NCBI RefSeq assembly: GCF_049801075.1
Contig: NZ_JBNAGG010000001.1
Location: 992,001-1,056,000 of the forward strand
Length of the DNA: 64,000 nucleotides
Reading direction: 5' to 3'
Source of the DNA: Maritalea sp049801075
GTDB taxonomy: Bacteria; Pseudomonadota; Alphaproteobacteria; Rhizobiales; Devosiaceae
A program made the translations under genes and the position numbers. The notes beneath the pieces are model-generated. The model saw only the letters and a list, made by a program, of their open reading frames with translations. It did no database searches and was not told the DNA's origin. This document shows positions 8,895-16,703 of the stretch, piece by piece (positions within the stretch are counted from its first letter, which is position 1; each line of letters begins with the position of its first letter).

Positions 8895-9830
8895 ATGCGT
8901 GATCCCTATAGCGTTTTGGGTGTGGCGCGCTCGGCGAGCGATCAGGAGATCAAGTCTGCCTATCGTAAACTGGCGAAGACCTATCACCCAGACCAAAATA
9001 AAGAACCGAAGGCTCAGGAAAAATTTGCTGAGGCCACAAATGCCTATGACTTTTTGCAAGATAAGCAGAAGCGTCAGCAATATGATCGTGGCGAGATTGA
9101 TGCCGACGGCAACCCAAAGATGGCCGGGTTCGACTTTTCCGGCTTCGGCGGTGGCCGTGGCGGTGGGCAGCAAAGTGCTGGGGTCAATCCAGAGGATATC
9201 CTAAAAGAATTTATGGGTGGCCTCGGTGGCGGCTTTGGTGGCCGTGGTGGCGGCGCGGGCCCCATGGGCATGGGCAGTGCCCGCAATTTTTCCACTGGCG
9301 CGCGCAATCGCCCCAAGGGTGAAGACATTAAAGTACGCCTGAATGTCACCCTTGAAGAAATCAATGCGCGTCAGCCCGTACCCGTCACATTGCCAAATGG
9401 CAAAGTGCTCTCCGTCAATTTGCCTTATCCGCTGAATGATGGGCAGCAGGTGCGTTTGAAAGGTCAAGGCGAAGGTGCGCCTATGGGCGGCAAACGCGGC
9501 GATGTGTTGGTGCAAGTTAAAGTCAAAAAGCACAAGCATTTCCGCAAGGATGGTGACGATCTGCGCGTTGATGTGCCCATTACGCTTTATGAAGCGGTGT
9601 TGGGCGGCAAAGTGCGCGTGCCCACGCTTTCAGGTGCGGTGGAACTAAAAGTCACCCCCGGCATGGACACATCCAAATCACTTCGCCTTAAAGGCAAGGG
9701 GCTGTTCGGCGAAGGTGATCTTTATGTGAATTTGCGGATCGTCTTGCCGGAAAAGAAAGATCCGGACTTGGAAAGCCTGATGCGTTTCTGGCGCGACCAG
9801 AAGCCTTACTCCCCTCGGGAAGAAAACTAG
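8895..9830 (+). CDS. DnaJ-like co-chaperone (CbpA type, no zinc finger)
   Basis: A 311-residue Hsp40. The J domain covers about residues 1-65 with the DnaK-stimulating HPD in TYHPDQN. A Gly/Phe-rich linker follows (about 85-140), then the two beta-barrel C-terminal substrate-binding domains (VPVTLPNGKVLSV, KVRVPTLSG). No CxxCxGxG zinc repeats are present, so it is a type II (CbpA-like) protein. The start at the second ATG gives MRDPYSVLGV, with GGAG 11 bases upstream. It converges on the Sua5 gene with a 4-base overlap. Confidence 0.9.
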   Translation: MRDPYSVLGVARSASDQEIKSAYRKLAKTYHPDQNKEPKAQEKFAEATNAYDFLQDKQKRQQYDRGEIDADGNPKMAGFDFSGFGGGRGGGQQSAGVNPEDILKEFMGGLGGGFGGRGGGAGPMGMGSARNFSTGARNRPKGEDIKVRLNVTLEEINARQPVPVTLPNGKVLSVNLPYPLNDGQQVRLKGQGEGAPMGGKRGDVLVQVKVKKHKHFRKDGDDLRVDVPITLYEAVLGGKVRVPTLSGAVELKVTPGMDTSKSLRLKGKGLFGEGDLYVNLRIVLPEKKDPDLESLMRFWRDQKPYSPREEN

Positions 9831-10780
9831 CCTCTATCCGCAGCAGCGCGGCGCAAGCGGTCATTGATCGCTTCGCCCAAACCATCTTCAGGGATAGGTG
9901 CAACTGCAATTGTCCCCACTCCCGGCTGATCTAACTTGCGTAGAAAGCTGAACAGATTGCGCGCAGCTTCTGCCAAATCGCCAGCAGGCGACAGGTCGAG
10001 CGTTGCCATTGCACTGGTCAGTTTGCTACCGCCAAAGTTCAACGCAGCTTCACCTTCCTCACACTTCACCGCATTTAACCGCACTGCAGCATTTGGCGCA
10101 TAGTGCGAGAGCAACATGCCGGGAGCCTTGATGGTTTTGTCTTGAGGATCAAGCACAGGCACCTTTGTTGCCGCGGTCAATTGGGCGCGCGAGATTGTGC
10201 CGGGCCGCAACAGCACCAGTTGGTCATCACCCACTGCCACAATCGTCGACTCAACCCCTTCTTTGGCGGCACCGCCATCTACAACTGGCACCTGTCCCCC
10301 AAACCCCTCCAGTACATGCTGGGCTGTGGTAGGCGAAAGCTTTCCCGATGGATTGGCAGAAGGTGCTGCCACCGGAAAACCTGCCGTTTTGATCAGTTCT
10401 CGCGCCAATTCATGCTTTGGCATTCGAATGGCAATGGTGTTCAAACCGGCTGTCACCAAATCTGAGATTGGCGCATCAGCTCGCTTCGGCAGCACCATGG
10501 TCAACGGCCCGGGCCAAAACTGTTTCGCCAATTTTTGCGCAAGATCGGGAAACGTTGCGAGATTTTTGACCATATCCACATCAGCACAATGCACGATGAG
10601 CGGATTAAACCGTGGGCGGGCTTTGGTTTCAAAAATTTCCAAAACTGCTTCGTCGCACGCCGCGTCGCCCGCGAGGCCATAAACTGTTTCAGTGGGCATC
10701 GCCACAACATGGCCAGCCCGTAAAATGCGGGCTGCCTGTTCTATTTTAACGAAATGTGTGTTATCGCGCGGCTCTTTCAT
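9827..10780 (-). CDS. L-threonylcarbamoyladenylate synthase (Sua5/YciO/YrdC)
   Basis: A 317-residue enzyme making threonylcarbamoyl-AMP from threonine, bicarbonate and ATP for the t6A37 modification of ANN-decoding tRNAs. The YrdC domain shows PTETVYGLAGDA, KARPRFNPL, FWPGPLTMVLP and APSANPSGKLSPTTA. The last 110 residues form the Sua5 extension with PGMLLSHYAPNA, so it is the long form. The start at 10780 leaves about 10 residues before the conserved helix; an in-frame ATG at 10828 is an alternative. Confidence 0.92.
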   Translation of the reverse strand: MKEPRDNTHFVKIEQAARILRAGHVVAMPTETVYGLAGDAACDEAVLEIFETKARPRFNPLIVHCADVDMVKNLATFPDLAQKLAKQFWPGPLTMVLPKRADAPISDLVTAGLNTIAIRMPKHELARELIKTAGFPVAAPSANPSGKLSPTTAQHVLEGFGGQVPVVDGGAAKEGVESTIVAVGDDQLVLLRPGTISRAQLTAATKVPVLDPQDKTIKAPGMLLSHYAPNAAVRLNAVKCEEGEAALNFGGSKLTSAMATLDLSPAGDLAEAARNLFSFLRKLDQPGVGTIAVAPIPEDGLGEAINDRLRRAAADRG

Positions 10781-10857
10781 GGCAGTTGTTTGACAAGGCT
10801 TTGCCATAAGGTCAAGAATCAACTTCATCTACCCCGAGCGAAAGCGCAAGAATCAAA

Positions 10858-11844
10858 ATGGCATGTCTGCTAATTCAACACCCGCAAGGCGCACAGCACC
10901 AAATGCCAAAGGGGCATCCCGAAAGCCCCGATCGCTTGCACTATCTCGACCTGCTTTTCGACCATGAGCGATTTGCCGGCTTTGATAAAAGCGAAGCCAA
11001 ATATGCCGATTTAGGTCTCGTTGAGCTTGCCCATTCTAAAGAGCATATCCAACTTGTAAAATCCCGCCGCCCTGTTGAAAGCATCGCCGAAATTGACGGT
11101 GATACCTTTATCTCGGCCAACAGCTTCGAAGCTGTGATGAGTGGCATGGGGGGCGCTATGGATGCTGTGGAAAGCTTGATGAATGGCCACCATCAAAACG
11201 GCTTTTGTGCCATTCGCCCGCCGGGGCATCATGCTGAACATGACCGCCCCATGGGCTTTTGCTTGTTCAACACCATTGCCATCACTGCACTTTGGGCGCG
11301 CGAAAAATATGGAATGGAGCGGGTGGCCATTGTGGATTTTGACGTGCACCACGGCAATGGCACGCAGGACATTTTTTATAAAGACCGCAACATCTTTTAT
11401 GGCTCAAGCCACGAGATGCCCCTGTTCCCTGGCACAGGTTTACGGCGTGAAACTGGCGCTGGAAATATTTGTAATGCGCCGCTAGCTCCGGGCAGCGATG
11501 GCGGCCAAATGCGCGAAGCCTATGTTGAACAGCTATTGCCCGCGCTAGAAGAATTTCATCCCGACCTGATTTTGCTATCTGCTGGCTTTGATGCGGATAA
11601 GCGCGACCCGCTCGCCTCGCTCAATTGGGAACCGCGCGACTTTGCCTGGATCACTGGCAAAATTATGGATATTGCCGACCGGAAATGTGAAAACAGAATC
11701 GTTTCCCTATTAGAAGGTGGATATCACCTAAATGCGTTGGCGGAAGGTGTTGCGGCGCATATCAATATGTTAGAGCATGGCGAAATGGGCGCGGCCTTTA
11801 ACGCGGCACAAGAGATAGAAGGAATTTGGCGTGAGCGAGAATAA
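10858..11844 (+). CDS. Histone deacetylase-family (class II HDAC-like) amidohydrolase
   Basis: A 328-residue zinc-dependent deacetylase-fold protein (acetoin utilisation/HDAC/acetylpolyamine amidohydrolase superfamily). The active-site stretches are intact: RPPGHHAE (about 122), VDFDVHHGNGTQD (about 159), SAGFDADKRDPL (about 239) and EGGYHLNAL near the C-terminus carrying the transition-state Tyr. The substrate is unknown; acetylated small molecules or proteins are both possible. The coding region runs 14 bases into xseB, a gene order frequent in Hyphomicrobiales. Confidence 0.88.
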   Translation: MACLLIQHPQGAQHQMPKGHPESPDRLHYLDLLFDHERFAGFDKSEAKYADLGLVELAHSKEHIQLVKSRRPVESIAEIDGDTFISANSFEAVMSGMGGAMDAVESLMNGHHQNGFCAIRPPGHHAEHDRPMGFCLFNTIAITALWAREKYGMERVAIVDFDVHHGNGTQDIFYKDRNIFYGSSHEMPLFPGTGLRRETGAGNICNAPLAPGSDGGQMREAYVEQLLPALEEFHPDLILLSAGFDADKRDPLASLNWEPRDFAWITGKIMDIADRKCENRIVSLLEGGYHLNALAEGVAAHINMLEHGEMGAAFNAAQEIEGIWRERE

Positions 11845-12079
11845 GCATAGCGATATTGCCGAGATGGATTTTGAAACGGCACTGACCGAGCTGGAACAAA
11901 TTGTGGGCAAGCTTGAAGCGGGTCGTGCGCCATTGCAGGAAAGCATCGAGGTTTATGAGCGCGGTGGATTGCTCAAAGCGCATTGCGAAAAACTGCTCAA
12001 ACAAGCTGAAGCGCGGATTGAAAAAATCACGCTGGATGGCAATGGGCAGCCACAAGGCACCGAGCCGTTAGACGGCTAG
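11831..12079 (+). CDS. xseB: Exodeoxyribonuclease VII small subunit
   Basis: An 82-residue XseB, the small subunit that binds in several copies to XseA for single-strand DNA degradation in repair. The core FETALTELEQIVGKLE followed by LEESIEVYERG-type sequence (here LQESIEVYERGGLLKAHC) is diagnostic. It starts at GTG inside the 3' end of the deacetylase gene. The large subunit xseA is not in the window. Confidence 0.93.
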   Translation: MSENKHSDIAEMDFETALTELEQIVGKLEAGRAPLQESIEVYERGGLLKAHCEKLLKQAEARIEKITLDGNGQPQGTEPLDG

Positions 12080-12083
12080 TCAC

Positions 12084-12302
12084 ATGCGCGAAAGCTTGCG
12101 GCAAAAAGCCATCGAAATCTGCGACAAGAAAATCGCGCAAAAAGGTGAAGGCGTTGGCATTTCCTTTTACGCCTTTTTCAAAAACAAAAATGACGCGCCG
12201 GATATATTGATGGAAGCGGCGCAATGGTGGATCGAAACGCATCAGCTTGATCATTTCGAAAAGGCGGTAAAGATCAAGGGAATGATCGAAGAAGGTCTTT
12301 AG
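12084..12302 (+). CDS. Small conserved protein, DUF6500-like
   Basis: A 72-residue acidic/basic soluble protein with the stretch QKGEGVGISFYAFF and a C-terminal helix HQLDHFEKAVKIKGMI. It resembles a small alphaproteobacterial family that I recall as DUF6500. No function is known. It begins 4 bases after xseB and is probably in the same operon. Confidence 0.6.
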   Translation: MRESLRQKAIEICDKKIAQKGEGVGISFYAFFKNKNDAPDILMEAAQWWIETHQLDHFEKAVKIKGMIEEGL

Positions 12303-12370
12303 ATTCAATTAATTGAAAGATATTGCTGAGATTCTGAATCGTGCACTTCACACATTGATTCAATTAATTG
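12302..12370. repeat. Pair of 14-bp direct repeats with palindromic core upstream of SCO1
   Basis: GATTCAATTAATTG occurs at 12302-12315 and again at 12357-12370, 55 bases apart. Its last ten bases, CAATTAATTG, are a perfect palindrome. The second copy ends 77 bases before the SCO1 start. Two identical dyads at a spacing of about five helix turns suggest a protein-binding pair, but no regulator is known. Confidence 0.5.
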
Positions 12371-12447
12371 CCGCAAGGACGATGGGTCGCATCGCCTTTA
12401 CTTTGCTTTGGATTTAGGTTTCAACCTATCTGAGTTGGAGAATAATA

Positions 12448-13047
12448 ATGAGCCTCGCACGTGTCCGCCTGATCCTTTGGGCCCTTGTTCTGATCGTTGG
12501 CGTTGCCGCCACGGTTTTCACCCTTTATCGCCAAACACTTCCCGATTCTGAGCGGGTGCGCATTGGTGGCGATTTTGAAATGGTGAGCACCAAAGGTGGA
12601 ACCTTCACCCAAGCGGATTTGAAAGGCGAGCCGACCATGATGTTCTTCGGCTACACCTTCTGCCCTGATGTGTGCCCGACCACGCTTTATGAAAGCAATG
12701 TATGGCGGCAGGCTTTGGATTTGAGCAGCGAAGACATCAAAACTGTATTTGTTTCCGTTGATCCCGAACGTGATACGCCAGAGCAATTGTCCGCCTATCT
12801 TGGCTCTTTTGGTGAAGACATTATTGGCCTCACTGGCAGCCAAGAGCAGGTTAATGACATCAAAGCCAAATATGGCATCTTCTCAGAAAAAGTGACGGAT
12901 GAAGACAGCTCCGATTATTTGGTGAACCACACCGCCACGCTCTTCCTGTTGGATGAGGATGGGCAATTTGCGGGCACCATTGCTTATGGTGAAGGCAAAG
13001 AAAGCGCTGTGGCCAAGCTTAAGCGCCTGCTTAAAATCGAAGGCTGA
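12448..13047 (+). CDS. SCO1/SenC/PrrC family copper chaperone
   Basis: A 199-residue membrane-anchored thioredoxin-fold protein. A single N-terminal transmembrane helix (about residues 7-27) is followed by the copper site FCPDVC (Cys72, Cys76) and the third ligand His161 in YLVNHTATLF. SCO proteins deliver copper to the CuA centre of cytochrome c oxidase. GGAG lies about 8 bases before the ATG. Its stop overlaps the tlyA start (TGATG). Confidence 0.92.
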   Translation: MSLARVRLILWALVLIVGVAATVFTLYRQTLPDSERVRIGGDFEMVSTKGGTFTQADLKGEPTMMFFGYTFCPDVCPTTLYESNVWRQALDLSSEDIKTVFVSVDPERDTPEQLSAYLGSFGEDIIGLTGSQEQVNDIKAKYGIFSEKVTDEDSSDYLVNHTATLFLLDEDGQFAGTIAYGEGKESAVAKLKRLLKIEG

Positions 13048-13775
13048 TGCGGCTCGATCAATTTTTGGATGTGCAAGATCTGGTGCGGTCTCGGGCCCGC
13101 GCCAGAGACGCTATTGTGCGGGGCTGCGTCACCGTAAATGGCAAACAGATCACAAAACCCGGTTTCAAAATCAGTGATGACGATCATATCCAAATCGATG
13201 ATCCGTCCGCGAACTATGTGTCACGTGCAGCGCTCAAGCTGTTAAAGGGCTTAGCGGCAAGCCAGATCGACGTTGCAGGCAAAACATGCCTCGATCTTGG
13301 CGCGTCTACAGGCGGCTTCTCCCAAGTCCTGCTCGAAGGCAATGCCGCTACAATCTACGCGGTGGATGTCGGGCAAGACCAGCTCGCCGACGAAATCAAA
13401 TCCGCACCCCAAGTCGTAAATTTAGAACAAACTAACGCCACTGCCCTCACCGCTGAGTTGATTGCCGATCCAATCGACATCCTTGTCAGCGACATCAGCT
13501 TTGTCTCATTGATCAAAGTGATTGGCCCGGCCTTGGACTTATGCACCGCAGATGCCCATGCGCTTCTGCTTATCAAGCCACAATTTGAAGTTGGCCGCGC
13601 GGCTATCGGCAAGGGCGGTATTGTTAAAGACCAATCGGCAGTTGATGCGGCACGCGCTCGCGTGGATGATTTTCTCTTAGAGAAGAACTGGCAAAAGCTG
13701 GGCGATGTGCCCTCACCCATTTCGGGCAGCGATGGCAACCAAGAATTTATTCACTGGTATCGCAAAGAGGGGTAA
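13047..13775 (+). CDS. tlyA: TlyA family rRNA 2'-O-methyltransferase
   Basis: A 242-residue protein with an N-terminal S4 RNA-binding domain (MRLDQFLDVQDLVRSRARARD, GCVTVNGKQITKPG) and an FtsJ-type methyltransferase domain. SAM motif I is CLDLGASTGGFSQVLL at about residue 79, and the K-D-K-E type residues include DISFVSL and LIKPQFE. TlyA enzymes methylate 16S/23S rRNA in some bacteria; many are annotated haemolysin A without proof of haemolysis. Start overlaps the SCO1 stop by one base. Confidence 0.9.
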   Translation: MRLDQFLDVQDLVRSRARARDAIVRGCVTVNGKQITKPGFKISDDDHIQIDDPSANYVSRAALKLLKGLAASQIDVAGKTCLDLGASTGGFSQVLLEGNAATIYAVDVGQDQLADEIKSAPQVVNLEQTNATALTAELIADPIDILVSDISFVSLIKVIGPALDLCTADAHALLLIKPQFEVGRAAIGKGGIVKDQSAVDAARARVDDFLLEKNWQKLGDVPSPISGSDGNQEFIHWYRKEG

Positions 13776-13803
13776 CGCCCTCACAGATCTAAAGGCTGAC
13801 GCT

Positions 13804-13838
13804 GCATGGATTACCGGATCAAGTCCGGTAATGACGCA
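13804..13838. repeat. REP-like palindrome, copy 1
   Basis: The core TTACCGGATCAAGTCCGGTAA is an imperfect palindrome of the type scattered between genes in Hyphomicrobiales, flanked by TGGA and TGACG. It sits just after the tlyA stop and is inverted relative to copy 2 at 13881-13910. Confidence 0.7.
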
Positions 13839-13880
13839 AGTAAATGCGTTAGTTTCTCTAGGCATCACCTCCACACCACC

Positions 13881-13910
13881 GTCATCCTCGGGCTTGACCC
13901 GAGGATCCAA
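13881..13910. repeat. REP-like palindrome, copy 2
   Basis: GTCATCCTCGGG and CCCGAGGATCCA arms enclose CTTGA. It is the same element class as 13804-13838 in opposite orientation. The pair lies between convergent tlyA and aroC and may act as a bidirectional transcription barrier. Confidence 0.7.
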
Positions 13911-13962
13911 GCAGCTTCTGCGGTGAACGATGAAGTTGAACGGTCTTAGCGCTTACAGCCGC

Positions 13963-15069
13963 TTAAAACCCAACGCCGCCTTCGCGTCCAGTTTGGCCGC
14001 GGTGGCGGAGGAAATGGTCTGCCAGCACCAATGCCATCATTGCTTCGCCAACTGGCACCGCGCGGATGCCGACGCAAGGGTCGTGGCGGCCTTTGGTGAT
14101 GATGTCGGTGTTTTCGTTGGTTTTCGTCACGGTTTCGCGCGGCACCAAAATGGAGCTGGTCGGCTTCACAGCAAAGCGCACCACAACGGGGTCGCCGTTG
14201 GAAATACCACCTAAAATGCCACCAGCTTTATTGCTTTTGAAATATGGTGCGCCCTCTCCGGCGCGCATCTCGTCGGCATTTTCAATGCCTGTCAGTTCCG
14301 CTGCGTCAAAACCTGCGCCGATCTCAACGGCTTTCACCGCGTTGATGGACATCATGGCCGACGCCAAATCTTGATCGAGTTTGCCATAGATCGGGGCACC
14401 AAGGCCCACGGGTACATTTTCGGCGACCACTTCAATCACAGCGCCAACGGACGAGCCTTCTTTGCGGATGCCATCAAGATAGGCTGCCCATTCTTGTGCC
14501 GCCACAGGGTCGGCACAGAAGAACGGATTTTGATCTACCTGATCCCAATCGAAGCGATCATAATTGATTTTGTGCGGACCTACCTGCACCAAGCTGGCGC
14601 GGATTTTGATGTCGGGCACCACCAATTGGGCCACAGCTCCCGCAGCCACACGCGCTGCGGTTTCTCGCGCAGATGAACGGCCACCGCCGCGATAGTCGCG
14701 GATGCCATATTTCTGCTCGTAGGTGAAATCCGCATGGCCGGGGCGGAACTTGTCGCGAATGTCGCCATAGTCTTTTGACCGCTGGTCGGTATTCTCGATC
14801 ATCAGCGAGATCGGCGTGCCAGTGGTGCGCAAGCCATCGGTGCGTTCATCTTCAAATGTGCCGGAAAGGATTTTCACCTGATCAGGTTCACGCCGTTGGG
14901 TGGTGTATTTAGATTGGCCTGGCTTCCGACGATCCAGTTTTTCTTGGATCATGGCTTCGGAAATCGCCAAGCCAGCAGGACACCCATCAACCACCACGCC
15001 CAAGGCTGGTCCATGGCTTTCGCCCCAAGTGGTGAAGCGGAAAAATTGGCCAAAGCTATTGTGCGACAT
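13963..15069 (-). CDS. aroC: Chorismate synthase
   Basis: A 368-residue chorismate synthase, converting EPSP to chorismate with reduced FMN, the last step of the shikimate pathway. Diagnostic stretches are FRFTTWGESHGPALGVVVDG, RRKPGQSKYTTQRREPD, RPGHADFTYEQKYG, RDYRGGGRSSARETAARVAAGA and the C-terminal KGRHDPCVGIRAVPVGEAM. Length is normal. Confidence 0.97.
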   Translation of the reverse strand: MSHNSFGQFFRFTTWGESHGPALGVVVDGCPAGLAISEAMIQEKLDRRKPGQSKYTTQRREPDQVKILSGTFEDERTDGLRTTGTPISLMIENTDQRSKDYGDIRDKFRPGHADFTYEQKYGIRDYRGGGRSSARETAARVAAGAVAQLVVPDIKIRASLVQVGPHKINYDRFDWDQVDQNPFFCADPVAAQEWAAYLDGIRKEGSSVGAVIEVVAENVPVGLGAPIYGKLDQDLASAMMSINAVKAVEIGAGFDAAELTGIENADEMRAGEGAPYFKSNKAGGILGGISNGDPVVVRFAVKPTSSILVPRETVTKTNENTDIITKGRHDPCVGIRAVPVGEAMMALVLADHFLRHRGQTGREGGVGF

Positions 15070-15129
15070 GGTGCGTCCTAATGGTTTGAAAGTGCTGGAG
15101 ACAATTTTGCGAGACAGCGCCGCAATTGT

Positions 15130-15744
15130 CTAGGCTGCATACTCGGTAAATTGTCCATTCTCAAAGCGAAAAACAGCTTCTTGAGATGGGGCCCATTTGT
15201 CGAGCACATCGCCCGGCTCACCAGTGAGCAAATGCCGGAATGTCCGCGCTACGCCGCCATGGGCCACAACAATAGTGGGGCGTTGAATATGCTCTTGCAT
15301 AAAGGCCTCCACCCGTTCGATCACTTCGGCATAGCTTTCGCCATCTTTTGGCCGGTGCCGCCACTTGCTGGCCTCGCGCTGGGCGTGTTCTTCCGGGAAA
15401 AGCTTTTCCACATCGCTGGCCAGAATGCCTTCTAAATGACCGAAAGAGATTTCGCGCAGACGTTCATCATAAGCGATGTCTGGCAAGTGGTCATCAAATT
15501 GCGCCCGCACGATATCCATTGTTTCGCGCGTGCGCCCTAAAGGTGAGCAAAACCAGTCGAAATCCGCTGGATCACCGCCATCGCGGGTCACCAACTCGTG
15601 CAAAATCTCACCGCTCAGCTTTGCTTGGTTGCGCCCATGCTCATTAAGTGGCACATCCCGCTGTCCTTGGAACCGGCTTGCCCGGTTCCAATCGGTTTGT
15701 CCGTGCCGTACGAAATAAATCAACGGCCATTCAGCATGTGCCAT
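15130..15744 (-). CDS. Histidine phosphatase (phosphoglycerate mutase-like)
   Basis: A 204-residue member of the histidine phosphatase branch. The phospho-accepting RHG is in YFVRHGQTDWN at residues 10-20, the second Arg in LGRTRETM, and the second catalytic His in VVAHGGVARTF. Such proteins range from cofactor-dependent phosphoglycerate mutases to broad phosphatases; this one cannot be assigned further. It lies between aroC and fabI on the same strand. Confidence 0.88.
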   Translation of the reverse strand: MAHAEWPLIYFVRHGQTDWNRASRFQGQRDVPLNEHGRNQAKLSGEILHELVTRDGGDPADFDWFCSPLGRTRETMDIVRAQFDDHLPDIAYDERLREISFGHLEGILASDVEKLFPEEHAQREASKWRHRPKDGESYAEVIERVEAFMQEHIQRPTIVVAHGGVARTFRHLLTGEPGDVLDKWAPSQEAVFRFENGQFTEYAA

Positions 15745-15788
15745 AGCGCAAGATCACTCTTTTTGCTGGGTGGTGTTTAAGCTGGTGC

Positions 15789-16586
15789 TTATTCTTCGCT
15801 GTCGAGAACGCGCATGCCCATCACATTGTAGCCGCTGTCCACATGGTGAATTTCACCTGTGGTGCCAGAAGACAAATCAGACAGGAGGTAAAGCCCTGCA
15901 TTGCCGACTTCGTCAATGCTCACATTGCGACGCAATGGTGAGTTGGCTTCGCCGTAAGACAGCATTTTGCGGAAGTCACCAATGCCAGATGCAGCCAATG
16001 TTTTGATGGCGCCAGCAGAAATGCCGTTCACGCGTATGCCTTCAGGGCCAAGATCAGCCGCCAAGTAACGTACAGAAGCTTCCAGCGCCGCTTTGGCCAC
16101 GCCCATCACATTGTAGTTTGGCACCACTTTTTCAGACCCGTAATAGGTCAATGTCACCAATGAACCGCCTTCATTCATGATCTTACGGGCGCGTTTGGCC
16201 ACAGCAACGAATGAGAATACGGAAATATTCATAGAGTTCTGGAAGTTGCCTGGTGTGGTGTCGATAAAGCGACCTTCAAGCTCATTCTTGTCGGAATAGG
16301 CAATGGCATGCACCAAGAAGTCGATTTTGCCCCATTTTTCTTCAATGGCAGCAAAAGCTTTGTCCAACGCAGCTTCGTCGGTCACATCAGCTTCGATCAC
16401 CAATTCTGATCCAACTTCTGCCGCCAACGGCTCCACACGACGCTTCAACGCTTCACCTTGATAAGTGAACGCCAGCTCTGCGCCTTGGCCCGCAACTGCT
16501 TTGGCGATGCCCCAACCGATTGATCGATTGTTGGCCACGCCCATGATCACGCCCCGTTTGCCTTGCATCAGGTTGCCGCTGGTCAT
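15789..16586 (-). CDS. fabI: Enoyl-[acyl-carrier-protein] reductase (NADH), FabI
   Basis: A 265-residue SDR-fold enoyl-ACP reductase completing each fatty-acid elongation cycle. The start at 16586 gives MTSGNLMQGKRGVIMGVANNRSIGWGIA when read through, with an AAGGAG site 8 bases upstream; longer frames lack homology. The FabI-type catalytic pair is the Tyr and Lys of YNVMGVAKAAL (Y-x6-K). Other stretches are AYSDKNELEGRF and SGAIKTLAASGI. FabI is the triclosan/isoniazid target class. Confidence 0.95.
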   Translation of the reverse strand: MTSGNLMQGKRGVIMGVANNRSIGWGIAKAVAGQGAELAFTYQGEALKRRVEPLAAEVGSELVIEADVTDEAALDKAFAAIEEKWGKIDFLVHAIAYSDKNELEGRFIDTTPGNFQNSMNISVFSFVAVAKRARKIMNEGGSLVTLTYYGSEKVVPNYNVMGVAKAALEASVRYLAADLGPEGIRVNGISAGAIKTLAASGIGDFRKMLSYGEANSPLRRNVSIDEVGNAGLYLLSDLSSGTTGEIHHVDSGYNVMGMRVLDSEE

Positions 16587-16703
16587 AAATGAACTCCTTG
16601 AGTAAAACCTATGCATTGGGTTTTGACACAGCACGCGAAAACGGGCAAGTTTTTGTGTAAGTTTTCTACTATTCCTTCCACGATTGGCGAGCGAAAAGAG
16701 TTC

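Noticed and set aside
13047..13775. TlyA as a haemolysin
   Set aside because: S4 plus FtsJ domains mark an RNA methyltransferase; the haemolysin name is historical.
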